From Nonomuraea jabiensis (GTDB lineage: Bacteria; Actinomycetota; Actinomycetes; Streptosporangiales; Streptosporangiaceae): a stretch of DNA of 64,000 bases. The stretch covers positions 1,736,001-1,800,000 of the forward strand of contig NZ_JACHMB010000001.1 of assembly GCF_014204795.1 (NCBI RefSeq), read 5' to 3'. Below the pieces are notes generated by a model. It saw nothing but the letters and a program-made list of their open reading frames with translations, was not told the DNA's origin and did no database searches. The position numbers were made by a program, and so were the translations under genes. Numbering within the stretch: position 1 is the first letter of the stretch; the number at the start of each line of letters is the position of its first letter. Below, piece by piece: positions 24,787 to 35,623 of this stretch.

Positions 24787-26948
24787 CCCGTCTGCGGGCG
24801 GCCCGTGTCGGCCTCGTTGATCGTGTCGCCCCCGGTCGTGGGCTGGTCGGGCGCCTGCTGCTGCGTGGCCGGCGGGCCGGTCTGCTCGTCGGGCTGCTGC
24901 TGGTCCTGCTGCGGCCCGTTGTCGCTGGGCTGATCCGTCACCGGCGGGTCATCCGTGGACGGGGGCGCGGTGATGTCGGGCTCGGGCGTGCTGTCGAACC
25001 AGTCGTTCGGGTCGGACGGCTGGGGGTAATCCTGGCGGGGACCGTCCTGGTTCTGGTCGGGCGAGCCGTAGTCGGGCCCCCAGCCGTAGTCGGACGGCTC
25101 GGGGAACTCCTCGACCGGCTTGCCCGCCATGGCCTCGGTCATGAACGCCCGCCAGATCTGCGCCGGCAGCTGGCCGCCAAACTGCGTGCCGTAGCCGGGG
25201 ATCGTGACGGTGGCGTTGTCGTCCCTGAACATGTCGACGGCGACGGCGAGCTGCGGCGTGAACCCGTTGAACCAGACGCTCTTCGACTTGTCCGTGGTGC
25301 CCGTCTTGCCGGCCACCGGGCGGTCGTAGAGCCGGGCGGCGGTGCCGGTGCCGTACTTGACGACCTGCTGCATCGCGTACGTGGTGTCCGCGGCGGCCTG
25401 CTCGCTGACCACCCGCGTCGAGACCGGCTCGACGGTCTTCTTCTTGCCCTCGGCGTCGGTGACCGACATCACCACGTGGGCCTCCATGTGCACGCCCTTG
25501 TTGGCGAACGTGGAGAAGCCCGAGGCGTTCTGGACGGCGCTGACCGAGGAGACGCCGAGCGGGAAGGACGCGAAGCTCTGCTGCTTCTCCAGCTGCCCCT
25601 TGGGGATGCCCGCCTTCTCGGCGACGGCGGCGACCTTGTCCAGGCCGACCTTCTGGCCGAGGTCCACGAACGCGGTGTTGACCGAGTTCTGGGTGGCCTG
25701 CACCAGGTCGATCTCGCCGTAGGAGCGGTCGCTGTCGTTGGGGATCGGCTTGGGGTCGGACGCCACGCGCATCGGCGAGTTGCCGTTGACCCTGGTGGAC
25801 AGGTCGAAGCCGTTGTCGAGCGCCGCCGCCAGCGTGTACGGCTTGAACGTCGAGCCGGCCATGACCTTGGCCGAGAATGCGCTGTCGTACTGGGACTGCG
25901 CGGGACTGCCGCCGTAGAACGCGACGACCTCACCGGTGGCCGGATCGACGGCCGCCAGCCCCGTGTGGACCTTCTTGGGCGTGGCGTCGGGCAGCACGTC
26001 CTTGACGGCCCGCTGGGCGGCCTGCATGAGCTTCTTGTCGAACGTCGTGACGACCTTCAGCCCGCCGCCGTTGATGTCCTCGTCGCTGTAGCCGCGCCGG
26101 TTGAGCTCGGCCGTCACCTGCTCCAGCATGTACTGGGCCTGCCCCTTGAGCTCGAACGGCTTCTTCGGCGCCGCGAGCTTGGGGAAGCGCTGGGCGGCGA
26201 CCTCGGCGGGCGTCAGCATGCCGGTCTGGCCCATCGCGTCGATCACGGACTTCCAGCGCTCCTGGGCCGCCGTCAGGTCGGGGCCCTTGGGGTCGGCGAA
26301 GCGGCTGGGCTGCTGGATCACCGCCGCGAGGTAGGCGCCCTCGGCCACGCTGAGCTGGCCGACGTCCTTGCCGAAGTAAGCACGGGCGGCCGACTGGACG
26401 CCGTTGGCGCCGCGGCCGAAGTAGATCGTGTTGAGGTACTGCTCGAGCACCCAGTCCTTCGACTTGGACTGGTCGACCTTTATCGCGATGAGGATCTCTT
26501 TGAACTTCCGGGTGACGGAACGTTCCTGGCTGAGGCCGCTGTAGTAGTTGCGCACGAGCTGCTGGGTGATCGTCGAACCGCCCTGGAGCTGCTGGCCGGT
26601 GACGGTGGACCAGACGGCCCGCGCGGTGCCCTTGACCGAGACGCCGCCGTCGTCGTAGAAGGAGCGGTTCTCGGCCGCGATGACCGCGTCCTGCACGTGC
26701 TTGGGCACCTTGGCCAGCTCGACGATCTTTCGGTCGATGCCCCGGCGGGCGAGCACGGTCTTGCCGTCGCGGTAATAGATCACCGAGCCCTGCGCGGTGG
26801 CCTGCTTCTGCGTGGAATCGGGAATTGGCGTCAGCGCCCATGCGACGGCGAAAAGCCCGACGAGTACGAGGATTCCCGCACCAAATGAAATCAGAAGAAG
26901 TCGGAGTACTCGTCGTTTTCGCATCCCGTTACCACCGCCGCTCCGCAC
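24783..26948 (-). CDS. class A penicillin-binding protein (transglycosylase/transpeptidase)
   Basis: A 721-residue bifunctional peptidoglycan synthase. A membrane helix at about residues 17-40 is followed by the GT51 glycosyltransferase domain ([12 protein letters not shown] with catalytic Glu, [28 protein letters not shown]). The transpeptidase domain has the Ser motif GSTFKPYT, a second motif SVN and KTGTT. The C-terminal ~110 residues are a Pro/Asp/Gln-rich disordered tail, common in actinobacterial PBPs. Start GTG 26948 has GAGG upstream; ATG 26924 is the alternative. It polymerises and cross-links glycan strands at the outer membrane face. It appears monocistronic. Confidence 0.95.
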   Translation of the reverse strand: MRSGGGNGMRKRRVLRLLLISFGAGILVLVGLFAVAWALTPIPDSTQKQATAQGSVIYYRDGKTVLARRGIDRKIVELAKVPKHVQDAVIAAENRSFYDDGGVSVKGTARAVWSTVTGQQLQGGSTITQQLVRNYYSGLSQERSVTRKFKEILIAIKVDQSKSKDWVLEQYLNTIYFGRGANGVQSAARAYFGKDVGQLSVAEGAYLAAVIQQPSRFADPKGPDLTAAQERWKSVIDAMGQTGMLTPAEVAAQRFPKLAAPKKPFELKGQAQYMLEQVTAELNRRGYSDEDINGGGLKVVTTFDKKLMQAAQRAVKDVLPDATPKKVHTGLAAVDPATGEVVAFYGGSPAQSQYDSAFSAKVMAGSTFKPYTLAAALDNGFDLSTRVNGNSPMRVASDPKPIPNDSDRSYGEIDLVQATQNSVNTAFVDLGQKVGLDKVAAVAEKAGIPKGQLEKQQSFASFPLGVSSVSAVQNASGFSTFANKGVHMEAHVVMSVTDAEGKKKTVEPVSTRVVSEQAAADTTYAMQQVVKYGTGTAARLYDRPVAGKTGTTDKSKSVWFNGFTPQLAVAVDMFRDDNATVTIPGYGTQFGGQLPAQIWRAFMTEAMAGKPVEEFPEPSDYGWGPDYGSPDQNQDGPRQDYPQPSDPNDWFDSTPEPDITAPPSTDDPPVTDQPSDNGPQQDQQQPDEQTGPPATQQQAPDQPTTGGDTINEADTGRPQTG

Positions 26949-27039
26949 CCTCGACCCCCCTCGTCAACCCCCGACACGCTGGGCGAATGTCAAGGCTAGA
27001 CGATCGACAACGGTGCCTCGTCCCCTAGCGATAGTACGG

Positions 27040-27519
27040 CTACCGGTCACCGCGGCGCGGAACATCGGCGACCAACGGCAGCACTCGATAAGGAACCGGG
27101 GTGTCCAGGGCGATGATCGAATTAGTCCGGAGCACACCCTGTACATCGACGATTCGGTCGATAACCCGTTGCAAATCGGCATTCGTCCGCGCCACCACGC
27201 GGCAGAGCAGATCGCTGTCGCCGGTGATCGTGTACACCTCCAGCACCTCCGGGATGGCGGCCAGCCGGTCGGCCACCGGGTCGTGCCCGGCGACCTGCCT
27301 TATCTCCATGCTGACAAACGCGGTGACGTCATAGCCGAGCGCCTCCGGCGAAACGTCCGGCCCGAACCCGGTGATCACGCCCCTGGCGACCAGCCGGTCC
27401 AGCCGGGCCTGAACGGTGCCGCGGGCCACGCCGAGCCGGCGGGAGCACTCGAGCACCCCGAGGCGGGGCTCCTCCGTCATGAGGGTGATCAACCTCGCGT
27501 CCAGCTCATCGATCGTCAT
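27040..27519 (-). CDS. Lrp/AsnC family regulator
   Basis: A 159-residue feast/famine regulator. The N-terminal helix-turn-helix (TIDELDARLITLMTEEP, then RLGVARGTVQARLDRLVARGVI) is followed by the RAM ligand-binding domain (EVLEVYTITGDSDLLCRVVARTNADLQRVID). ATG 27519 is the start that gives the usual length. It is divergent from hpd across 103 bp, an arrangement that suggests it senses an aromatic or branched amino acid and controls tyrosine catabolism. The palindrome CTGTACAG lies directly before its start codon and could be part of an operator. Confidence 0.92.
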   Translation of the reverse strand: MTIDELDARLITLMTEEPRLGVLECSRRLGVARGTVQARLDRLVARGVITGFGPDVSPEALGYDVTAFVSMEIRQVAGHDPVADRLAAIPEVLEVYTITGDSDLLCRVVARTNADLQRVIDRIVDVQGVLRTNSIIALDTPVPYRVLPLVADVPRRGDR

Positions 27520-27577
27520 ACTGTACAGATTTACCGGATATCTCCGAGCGCTGCTAGGCAGATTGTCCACTGATTGA

Positions 27578-28732
<1,155 letters not shown>

Positions 28733-28766
28733 TTTGTCCCGACTTAGTGGTGGTCATCAGGACATC

Positions 28767-29207
28767 ATGGGAACACCACCGGGACTGGCGGGACGCTGGC
28801 GACGGTTGTTCGCCGGCGTCCTCGACTGGCTCATCGTCAACGTCATCTCCGCCCCCTTCAGCTGGTCGAGCTGGGAGTACGTCTGGGACCGGAGCAGGGG
28901 CGCCTGGGACCGCTACCCGGTGGAGCACACCTTCCTGGCCGGTCTCGTGGCCTTCCTGTACTTCTGGCTCCTGCACGCCTTCTGGAACGGACAGACCCTC
29001 GGCAAGAGGCTGTTCGGCATGCGGGTCGTGCAGGACAACGGCGCGCCGATCACCGTGGCGCAGGCCGCGGTGAGACAGCTCGTCGAGACGGCGCTCGCCT
29101 GGGTCTGCTGCGTAGGCTCGCTGGTGGACCTCGGCTGGATCCTCTTCGACTCACGCAAACAGGCGGTACACGACAAGGCCGCCAGGACGGTCGTGGTGAA
29201 TGCCTGA
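28767..29207 (+). CDS. RDD family membrane protein
   Basis: A 146-residue membrane protein with three hydrophobic segments and the RDD hallmark residues: an Arg in the first helix region (GLAGRWRRLFAGVLDWLIV) and aspartates further on. GQTLGKRLFGMRVV is the typical central motif. I chose ATG 28767 because AGGA lies five bases before it; a TTG at 28734 would add eleven residues without support. RDD proteins are of mostly unknown function, and some may exchange small molecules. It follows hpd by 34 bases and may be in its transcript. Confidence 0.88.
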   Translation: MGTPPGLAGRWRRLFAGVLDWLIVNVISAPFSWSSWEYVWDRSRGAWDRYPVEHTFLAGLVAFLYFWLLHAFWNGQTLGKRLFGMRVVQDNGAPITVAQAAVRQLVETALAWVCCVGSLVDLGWILFDSRKQAVHDKAARTVVVNA

Positions 29208-29252
29208 CTCAGCGTAAGATTTTGGTCACGATCCGAAGGGGGCGTGTTGCCG

Positions 29253-30665
29253 ATGCGTTTCGACAGACGCGGGGTGGCCCTGCTGGCGACGCTGAGCGTG
29301 CTGGCCTGTGGGCCCACCGATGGCAGGCCGGCCCACGCGGACGATCCGCCCGCGGTCGCCGGATACCGACCGGGGGCCGCCGGCATCGGCGACCCCGACT
29401 TCCCCGAGGACGGCAACGGCGGCTACGACGTGTCCCACTACGACCTGGCCGTCGACTACACCCCGAAGACCAAGCAGCTCGAAGGGCGGACCACCATCCA
29501 GGCCGCCGCCACCCAGAACCTGTCGAGCTTCAACCTCGACCTGGCCGGCTACGACGTGCGCCAGGTCACCGTCGACAACGCGGCCGCGAGGTTCAGGCGG
29601 GCGGGCGACGAGCTCACCGTGACCCCCTCCCGCCCGCTCGCCAACCGGTCCCGCTTCACCGTCAAGGTCGTCTACGGCGGGCGCCCCAGGGCCGCCCAGG
29701 ACGCCGCCAACCTGGGCACGTACGGGTTCATCCCGACCGCGGACGGCGCGTTCGTGGCCTCGGAGCCCAACGGCTCCAAGACCTGGTTCCCCAACAACGA
29801 CCACCCGGCCGACAAGGCCACCTTCAACTTCACGATCACCGTGCCCGCCGGGCTGACCGCCGTGTCCAACGGGGAGCTCCAGGGGCGGCCCACGACCACC
29901 GGCGGCAAGACCACCTACCGGTGGCGCGAGCTCCACCCGATGGCGACCTACCTGGCGACCGCCACGATGGGCAAGTTCGACCTGCGCCAGGGCCGCACGC
30001 CCGGCGGCATCCCGGAGTTCGCCGCCGTCGATCCCAGGTTCAAGAGCTCGCTCGGCAAGCTCTACCAGCTCTCCGGCGAGGTCACCGACTACTGGTCGAA
30101 GGTCTTCGGCCCCTACCCGTTCTCCTCGACCGGCGGCGTCATCGACGACTACATGGCCGGCTACGCGCTGGAAAACCAGACCAAACCCCTCTACGGGGGC
30201 TTCGAGCCCGACGCGACCATCATCGCGCACGAGCTGGCCCACCAGTGGTTCGGCGACAGCCTGACCATCAGGCGCTGGAAGGACCTCTGGCTCAACGAGG
30301 GCTTCGCCACGTACGCGGAGTGGCTGTGGCAGGAGCACAAGGGCACGAAGACCGCCGAGGCCATCTTCAAGGGCCTGCACGCCCGCCCGGCCGACGACCC
30401 GATGTGGGCCTACCCGCCAGGGCGGGCCAAGCCCTCCGACCTGTTCAACTCGTCGGTCTACACGCGCGGCGCCATGACGCTGCAGGCCCTGCGCGACGCG
30501 ATCGGCGACGACACCTTCTTCAGGCTGCTCAGGACGTGGACCGCCGAGCACCGCTACGGTCACGTCACCACGGAGGAGTTCATCGACCTCGCCGAACGGC
30601 TGTCGGGCAAGGACCTCCGCCCGCTCTTCGACGCCTGGCTCTTCCAACCACGCCGTCCCGCCTGA
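29253..30665 (+). CDS. M1 family zinc metallopeptidase, exported
   Basis: A 470-residue aminopeptidase-N-like enzyme. The N-terminus is a signal peptide ending near LSVLACG, which resembles a lipobox, so it may be a lipoprotein. The zinc site HELAHQWFGD is followed 18 residues after its second His by the third ligand in LWLNEGFATYAEW, and the exopeptidase motif is represented by GYALENQ. It lacks the C-terminal HEAT-like domain of full-length M1 enzymes and belongs to the short actinobacterial type. ATG 29253 is preceded by AAGGGGG at proper distance. It should release N-terminal residues from peptides outside the membrane. Confidence 0.93.
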   Translation: MRFDRRGVALLATLSVLACGPTDGRPAHADDPPAVAGYRPGAAGIGDPDFPEDGNGGYDVSHYDLAVDYTPKTKQLEGRTTIQAAATQNLSSFNLDLAGYDVRQVTVDNAAARFRRAGDELTVTPSRPLANRSRFTVKVVYGGRPRAAQDAANLGTYGFIPTADGAFVASEPNGSKTWFPNNDHPADKATFNFTITVPAGLTAVSNGELQGRPTTTGGKTTYRWRELHPMATYLATATMGKFDLRQGRTPGGIPEFAAVDPRFKSSLGKLYQLSGEVTDYWSKVFGPYPFSSTGGVIDDYMAGYALENQTKPLYGGFEPDATIIAHELAHQWFGDSLTIRRWKDLWLNEGFATYAEWLWQEHKGTKTAEAIFKGLHARPADDPMWAYPPGRAKPSDLFNSSVYTRGAMTLQALRDAIGDDTFFRLLRTWTAEHRYGHVTTEEFIDLAERLSGKDLRPLFDAWLFQPRRPA

Positions 30666-30737
30666 CCTGCGGGGAAACGCTTCTCGTCGCTCGGTCCAAG
30701 TACGGATGTAAGGCGAACGACGAAGGGAGCGAGGCCA

Positions 30738-31286
30738 GTGCGCCTCAACGAAGACCCCGCGGCCTTTGAGGCCTTCTATCGCCGCCACGTCGATGCCGTC
30801 ATGCGTTTCGTGGTCCGGCGGGTGAGCGACCCTCACCTCGCCGCCGACCTGACGGCGGACATCTTCCTGGCGGTCCTTGACTCGGCGCACACCTACGTGC
30901 CCGGCCGGGGCACCGAGATCGCCTGGCTGTACGGCGTCGCGCGCAACGTCGTGTCGGCCCGGCACCGGCAGGCCGCCCGGGAGGCCCGGGCGACCGGCCG
31001 CGTCGCCGGCCGCCGGCTGATGGACGACGACGACCTCGTGCGGATGGAGGAGCGGATCGACGCCGAGCGGCGGCTGCGCGGCTCCCTGGAGGCCATGCGC
31101 GGCCTGCCGGAGGGTGAGCGCGCGGTGCTGGAGCTCGTCGCGATCGACCAGCTCACCGTCGCCGAGGTCGCCGCGGTCCTGGGGATCAGGCAGGTGACCG
31201 TACGAGTCAGATTACATCGGGCGAGAAAGGCCCTTGAAGACGTCGCTTCGCTGACGGCACCCGTGTACGTGGAGGGACAGGCATGA
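30738..31286 (+). CDS. ECF-type RNA polymerase sigma factor
   Basis: A 182-residue sigma-70 family protein with only regions 2 and 4. Region 2 reads FEAFYRRHVDAVMRFVVRRV and DLTADIFLAVL with the core-binding WLYGVARNVVSARHR. Region 4 is LPEGERAVLELVAIDQLTVAEVAAVLGIRQVTVRVRLHRARKAL, the helix-turn-helix for the -35 element. The start is GTG 30738. Its stop overlaps the ATG of the next gene, a membrane protein likely to be its partner or anti-sigma factor. Targets are unknown. Confidence 0.92.
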   Translation: MRLNEDPAAFEAFYRRHVDAVMRFVVRRVSDPHLAADLTADIFLAVLDSAHTYVPGRGTEIAWLYGVARNVVSARHRQAAREARATGRVAGRRLMDDDDLVRMEERIDAERRLRGSLEAMRGLPEGERAVLELVAIDQLTVAEVAAVLGIRQVTVRVRLHRARKALEDVASLTAPVYVEGQA

Positions 31287-31954
31287 GCAATTTCGAGGAG
31301 CGCCTTCTCAGTGCACTCAAGGAAGAGATCGCGACGAGAACGGCGGAGGACGGCGTGACGACGACGGTGACACCGGCCGGGCGGGACCGCTCCCGGCGGC
31401 GCTACGTGGGGCTGTCCGCCGCGCTGGCGGGGGTCGCGGCGGCCGCCACCGCGACGGCGGTGGTGCTGTCCGGGCTGGGCGGCAGCCCGGCGTACGCGGT
31501 GACCGAGGGGGACGACGGGGTGATCACCGTGCGGATCAACAGGTTCAACGACCCCGAGGGGCTGCAGGCCGACCTGGCCGAGGCGGGGATCACGGCGATC
31601 GTCGACTACCTGCCCGAGGGGCAGACCTGCAAGGAGCCGCGTGGCGCGAACGGGAACGGGAACGATCCGTGGGGATTCTCTTTGAACTTCGAGCGGTCGA
31701 GCAACGTGACCTCGTTCTTCTTCGAGAAGGGAAGGGTGCCGAAGGGTTCGACGCTGGTGATGGCCGTCTCGAAGAGCAAGGCCGGTGACGACCAGCCGCC
31801 GTTCGGGATGTCGCTCACCGTGGTGAAGGGGCCGGTCGCGCCCTGCGAGCCGATCGCGATGCCCGCCCCCGGCACCCAGGACGGCGGGGGCGGCTTCCAC
31901 ACCAGCACCGGGGACGAGGGCCAGGGTCCCAGCAACGACTCGGCGACCGAGTAA
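31283..31954 (+). CDS. membrane protein coupled to the ECF sigma factor
   Basis: A 223-residue protein with a ~40-residue cytoplasmic start (SNFEERLLSALKEEIATRTAE), a membrane helix near residues 43-66 and an extracellular domain with Cys114 and Cys192 that ends in a Gly/Ser/Asp-rich tail. No zinc-binding anti-sigma motif (HxxxCxxC) is present. It could still be an anti-sigma factor of an atypical kind, or a sensor partner, because it overlaps the sigma gene by 4 bp (ATGA). The function is inferred from context only. Confidence 0.75.
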   Translation: MSNFEERLLSALKEEIATRTAEDGVTTTVTPAGRDRSRRRYVGLSAALAGVAAAATATAVVLSGLGGSPAYAVTEGDDGVITVRINRFNDPEGLQADLAEAGITAIVDYLPEGQTCKEPRGANGNGNDPWGFSLNFERSSNVTSFFFEKGRVPKGSTLVMAVSKSKAGDDQPPFGMSLTVVKGPVAPCEPIAMPAPGTQDGGGGFHTSTGDEGQGPSNDSATE

Positions 31955-31984
31955 CCGGGCCCCGGCCAGGCTGGGGACCTCCCG

Positions 31985-32019
31985 GAGGCCGCCCGGCCGC
32001 TTGAGGCCCGGCGGCCCTC
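31985..32019. terminator. GC hairpin between convergent genes
   Basis: GAGGCCGCC and GGCGGCCCTC form a strong stem with one bulge around a GC-rich inner region. It is located in the 101-bp gap between the ends of the sigma-partner gene and the convergent FIST gene. No U-run is visible, so it is only a probable bidirectional terminator. Confidence 0.4.
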
Positions 32020-32055
32020 CCGAGCAGACGGGGTCGCCGGGCCTTCAGGCGCGTG

Positions 32056-33255
32056 TCACGGGCCCGGGCTGGAGAACACCAGGACGGACGCCGTGAACCC
32101 GTGCACGTGGTTGTGGCCGGCCACCGGCCCGACCTCGCCGGCGGCGAAGAAGCCTGCCATGCCGATGGGCCCCAGCGTGTCACGCAGGGCGACCGGGTCG
32201 TGGTCGGCCGTGCCGAACATGGCCGAGCCCCGCCCGTTGCACGAGAACAGCAGCGCCCCGTCCACCTTGCCGAGCTGCTCCCGGTGGGCGTCCAGCAGGT
32301 CGTACAGGTCCTCGTCGGCGGTGGCCGCGTCGCGTACCTGGAAGCGCACGGTCCTGCCGATCTCCACGATGTCGCCGATGGCCACGGCCTCGCGTTCGGG
32401 ATCGATGCCGATGACTCCCCGGATGAGGAAGTCGCCGCGTTCGTGGCGCTCGGCGTACTCGTCCATGGCCACGCCGATCTGCAGGCCGGAGGCCACCAGC
32501 TCGCGGTCGTCCTCGTCCAGCTCGCTGACGATGTCCTCCAGCCGGGCCAGCGCGGGCTGCCCGGCCAGCTCCAGCAGCAGGTTGTCCTCCGACGCGGTGA
32601 CGACCATGCTGGGGCCGATCGGGCGGCAGCCCTGGCTGACGACGGTGCTGATCCTGACCGGGCCGCTGATCAGCACGCCGATCGCGCCCTCGGTGTAGAC
32701 CTCGCCGTCGGCGAACAGCCGTACGGAGCCCCGTCCCTGCAACCCGTTGGCCAGCCCGCCGATCAACGGCAGGTCGCCGAGCACATCGACCGAGCGCTCG
32801 ACGAAGGCGTCGGTCGGAAACGTGTACGGGTCGGCCAGCAGGATCGCCACATGGTCGTCGGCGCCCCGCTCGGGCAGCCCGACCACCACGAACCTGTCCT
32901 CGGCCGCCAGTGTCTCCAGCTGGAAGGTCGTCAGCCTGGCGCCGTCCAAGGTCGCCGCCCACGCGCTCACCGAGGGCAGCAGCTCGACCCCTTGTCCGTC
33001 GCCGATCACCCCCGTGGCGCTGCATCCGACCACGTGCGCGTCGGGCGCGAGCCTCATAGCGGCCTCACCGGCCCGCGCGACGTCCTCGGGATCATCGCCG
33101 CAGATGAAGAAACAGACCAGGTCGGCCCGGCCACTGAGCCTCGACAGGGCCTGACCGACGGCGGTCTCCGCGGCCCCCACCAGGTCGGAACCCACGGCGA
33201 GGCCGTCGGCGAAGCGGCTAGTCATAACGGCCACGAGTCTCGCCTCCCTCGACAT
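32056..33255 (-). CDS. FIST domain sensory protein
   Basis: A 399-residue protein with a FIST N-domain (HVVGCSATGVIGDGQGVE is a typical segment) and a FIST C-domain (LLFSCNGRGSAMFG, then GFFAAGEVGPVAGHNHVHGFTASVLVF). FIST modules are predicted to bind small ligands such as amino acids and normally signal to kinases or cyclases, but here the protein stands alone without an output domain. No signal peptide or membrane helix. Start ATG 33255; an internal ATG at 33225 is possible. Divergent from the AAA ATPase gene across 141 bp. Confidence 0.9.
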   Translation of the reverse strand: MSREARLVAVMTSRFADGLAVGSDLVGAAETAVGQALSRLSGRADLVCFFICGDDPEDVARAGEAAMRLAPDAHVVGCSATGVIGDGQGVELLPSVSAWAATLDGARLTTFQLETLAAEDRFVVVGLPERGADDHVAILLADPYTFPTDAFVERSVDVLGDLPLIGGLANGLQGRGSVRLFADGEVYTEGAIGVLISGPVRISTVVSQGCRPIGPSMVVTASEDNLLLELAGQPALARLEDIVSELDEDDRELVASGLQIGVAMDEYAERHERGDFLIRGVIGIDPEREAVAIGDIVEIGRTVRFQVRDAATADEDLYDLLDAHREQLGKVDGALLFSCNGRGSAMFGTADHDPVALRDTLGPIGMAGFFAAGEVGPVAGHNHVHGFTASVLVFSSPGP

Positions 33256-33396
33256 GTCAAAGTTCCCTAGGCCCGATTCTCCCCACTAAAAGGACAAGCA
33301 CGCGCACGAAACGTCACGCAATGGTCGAGATCCGAAATCTGCGCCAGATGCGAAACTCTCTGCCGCAATGCTCGCGGGGGACGTAGTCTCGATCCC

Positions 33397-34788
33397 GTGC
33401 ATCAGCCACGTATTCTCCGCGAGTTGCGAGAGAGCGGCCACGTTCATCGCACCGTCAAAGCCGAAGTCCGGGAGAACCTGCTGGCCAAGCTGCGGGCAGG
33501 CGAGCCACGATTCCCCGGCATCGTGGGCTTCGACGACTCCGTCCTGCCGCACCTGGAGCGGGCCCTGCTCGCCGGGCACGACCTGGTCCTCCTCGGTGAG
33601 CGCGGCCAGGGCAAGACCCGGCTCATCCGTACCATCACGGGTTTGCTGGACGAATGGACCCCCGTCGTCGAAGGTTGCGAGATCAACGACCATCCGTACG
33701 CGCCGGCCTGCACGCGCTGCCAGGCCCTCGCGCGGGAGCTGGGGGACGAGCTGCCGGTCGCGTGGAAGCACCGCGACGAGCGCTACGGCGAGAAGCTCGC
33801 CACGCCCGACACCTCCGTGGGCGACCTGATCGGCGACGTCGACCCGATCAAGATCGCCGAGGGGCGCACCCTCGGCGACCCCGAGACCGTCCACTACGGC
33901 CTCGTCCCCCGCACCAACCGCGGTGTCTTCTCCGTCAACGAGCTGCCCGACCTGGCCGAACGCATCCAGGTGTCGCTGCTCAACGTGCTGGAGGAGCGCG
34001 ACATCCAGGTACGCGGCTACAACCTGCGGCTCCCGCTCGACATCCTGCTCATCGCCAGCGCCAACCCCGAGGACTACACCAACAGGGGCCGGATCATCAC
34101 CCCGCTGAAGGACCGCTTCGGTGCCGAGATCCGCACCCACTACCCGCTGACCGTCGAGGACGAGCTGACGCTCATCCGCCAGGAGTCCGTGCCGGACATC
34201 GGGGCCGACGTCCCCGAACACCTGATCGAGGTCATCGCCAGGTTCACCCGGCTGGTACGCGAGTCCACGGCGGTGGACGCCCGTTCCGGCGTGTCGGCGC
34301 GCTTCTCGATCGCGGCCGCCGAGACCGCCGCGGCCTCGGCCGTGCGCAGGGCGGCGCTGGCGGGCGAGGAGCAGGCCGTCACGCGCGTGGTCGACCTGGC
34401 CTCGGTGGTCCACAGCCTGCGGGGCAAGGTGGAGTTCGAGGTGAGCGAGGAGGGCAGGGAGACCGAGATCCTCGCCCACCTGCTGCGCCGGGCCACGGCG
34501 GAGACGTTCAGGACCCGGCTGGGCGGCATGGACCTGTCGGCGATCATCGACAAGTTCTCCGAGGGCACCCAGGTGGAGTCGGGCGAGCTGGTCCCCGCCG
34601 GCGAGCTGCTCCACCGGATGGGCCCGGTCACGGGCCTGGCGAAGGTCATGTCCAGGCTCGGCATGGGCGCGGGCGAGGAGTCGCCGGGGCACGCGGCAGC
34701 AGCCCTGGAGTTCGCGCTGGAGGGTCTTTACCTCATGCGGCGCCTGTCCAAGGAAGACCTTGACGGGGTGAGCGTCTACCGCACGTGA
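33397..34788 (+). CDS. AAA ATPase, magnesium-chelatase/MoxR-like
   Basis: A 463-residue AAA+ protein of the ChlI/MoxR group. Walker A is GERGQGKT (residues 67-74), the sensor region is LLIASANPEDY, and GRIITPLKDRFGAEIRTHYP is the typical ATPase-to-lid transition. A cysteine pair CTRCQ near residue 107 lies in an insertion. Such ATPases remodel partners that carry a VWA domain, and a VWA protein is encoded 835 bp downstream. By analogy with chelatase and MoxR systems, the pair may load metal or activate a target. Start GTG 33397 is used; the target is unknown. Confidence 0.9.
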   Translation: MHQPRILRELRESGHVHRTVKAEVRENLLAKLRAGEPRFPGIVGFDDSVLPHLERALLAGHDLVLLGERGQGKTRLIRTITGLLDEWTPVVEGCEINDHPYAPACTRCQALARELGDELPVAWKHRDERYGEKLATPDTSVGDLIGDVDPIKIAEGRTLGDPETVHYGLVPRTNRGVFSVNELPDLAERIQVSLLNVLEERDIQVRGYNLRLPLDILLIASANPEDYTNRGRIITPLKDRFGAEIRTHYPLTVEDELTLIRQESVPDIGADVPEHLIEVIARFTRLVRESTAVDARSGVSARFSIAAAETAAASAVRRAALAGEEQAVTRVVDLASVVHSLRGKVEFEVSEEGRETEILAHLLRRATAETFRTRLGGMDLSAIIDKFSEGTQVESGELVPAGELLHRMGPVTGLAKVMSRLGMGAGEESPGHAAAALEFALEGLYLMRRLSKEDLDGVSVYRT

Positions 34789-34849
34789 ACATATCGGCGG
34801 TCTTCCGCGTCATAGTGGATAGCTGATCACGCCGACCGGGAGACCGCCC

Positions 34850-35596
34850 ATGCGCCTGCTTGCCTGTGCCACCGCTCTTGCCATGGGTGTCCTCGCCGTG
34901 CCCGCCTCCGCCGAGGCCACCGCGGCCAAGGTCGTCTACGGGTACGCCTGGGCCGACGGGGCGGGGCACCTGCGGATCGTCCCCAAGTCGGCCACTTTCG
35001 TGCGCAAGGGCGAGTTCCGGAGCTACCGGCTCAAGCCGGTGGCCGGGGCCAAGGAGGTGCGGCTCGACTACACCGGCGCCTCCTTCCGCCGGGTCACGGT
35101 GGCGTGCGACCTGAAGGAGACCGAGGGCCAGGTGGCCCTCGACGCCAAGGGTCTGGGCCGGACGGCCTGCGAGCCCGGGGACCTGACCGACGGGCTGGCC
35201 CGCGGCCCCGTCCCGCTCCGCGTCGAATACCGGGGCACGGAAGCCGTCAGGATCAACGAGTTCCTGGTCACCGAGTGGCCGGGCACGCGTACCGCCCGCG
35301 GCACGCTCAAGCGCGTCAACGACACGACGGTCCTGTTCACGACCGGCGGGAAGACGGTCAAGCTCGGGTACACGCACGCCGCCGGCTTCTACCGGACCAC
35401 CGCGCGCTGCCGGGACGGGTGGCTGGCGGGCAAGCCGGTCAACGCCGACAAGCACGGGCTCGGCAAGAAGTCGTGCACCTCGGTGGACCTGACCAAGGCG
35501 CTCAGGGCGGCCGAGCACCCCGTCCTGGTGAAGATCGACTACACGCCCGAGGCCGGGGGCCTCAACGAGGTGTGGGAGGTCTTCGGGGACGCGTAA
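34850..35596 (+). CDS. secreted protein with duplicated Cys-containing domain
   Basis: A 248-residue exported protein with a signal peptide ending at VPASAEA. The mature part consists of two related halves of about 80-110 residues. The first has VRLDYTGASFRRVTVACD, a short linker, GLGRTACEPGDLTDGL, then a strand EFLVTEW. The second has VKLGYTHAAGFYRTTARCRD, GLGKKSCTSVDLTKAL, then EVWEVFG. Each half has two cysteines in the same places, which could form one disulfide per domain. I do not recognise the family. It has a GGGAGA ribosome site and sits between an AAA ATPase gene and its likely VWA partner, so it may belong to the same system. Confidence 0.75.
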   Translation: MRLLACATALAMGVLAVPASAEATAAKVVYGYAWADGAGHLRIVPKSATFVRKGEFRSYRLKPVAGAKEVRLDYTGASFRRVTVACDLKETEGQVALDAKGLGRTACEPGDLTDGLARGPVPLRVEYRGTEAVRINEFLVTEWPGTRTARGTLKRVNDTTVLFTTGGKTVKLGYTHAAGFYRTTARCRDGWLAGKPVNADKHGLGKKSCTSVDLTKALRAAEHPVLVKIDYTPEAGGLNEVWEVFGDA

Positions 35597-35623
35597 ACGG
35601 GCGGATGGGGTTAGCGTGGGTGG

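Noticed and set aside
30673..30696. ECF-type promoter (GGAAAC ... GGTC) before the sigma gene
   Set aside because: The spacing is about 14 bases, shorter than the 16-17 usual for ECF promoters, so autoregulation cannot be claimed.
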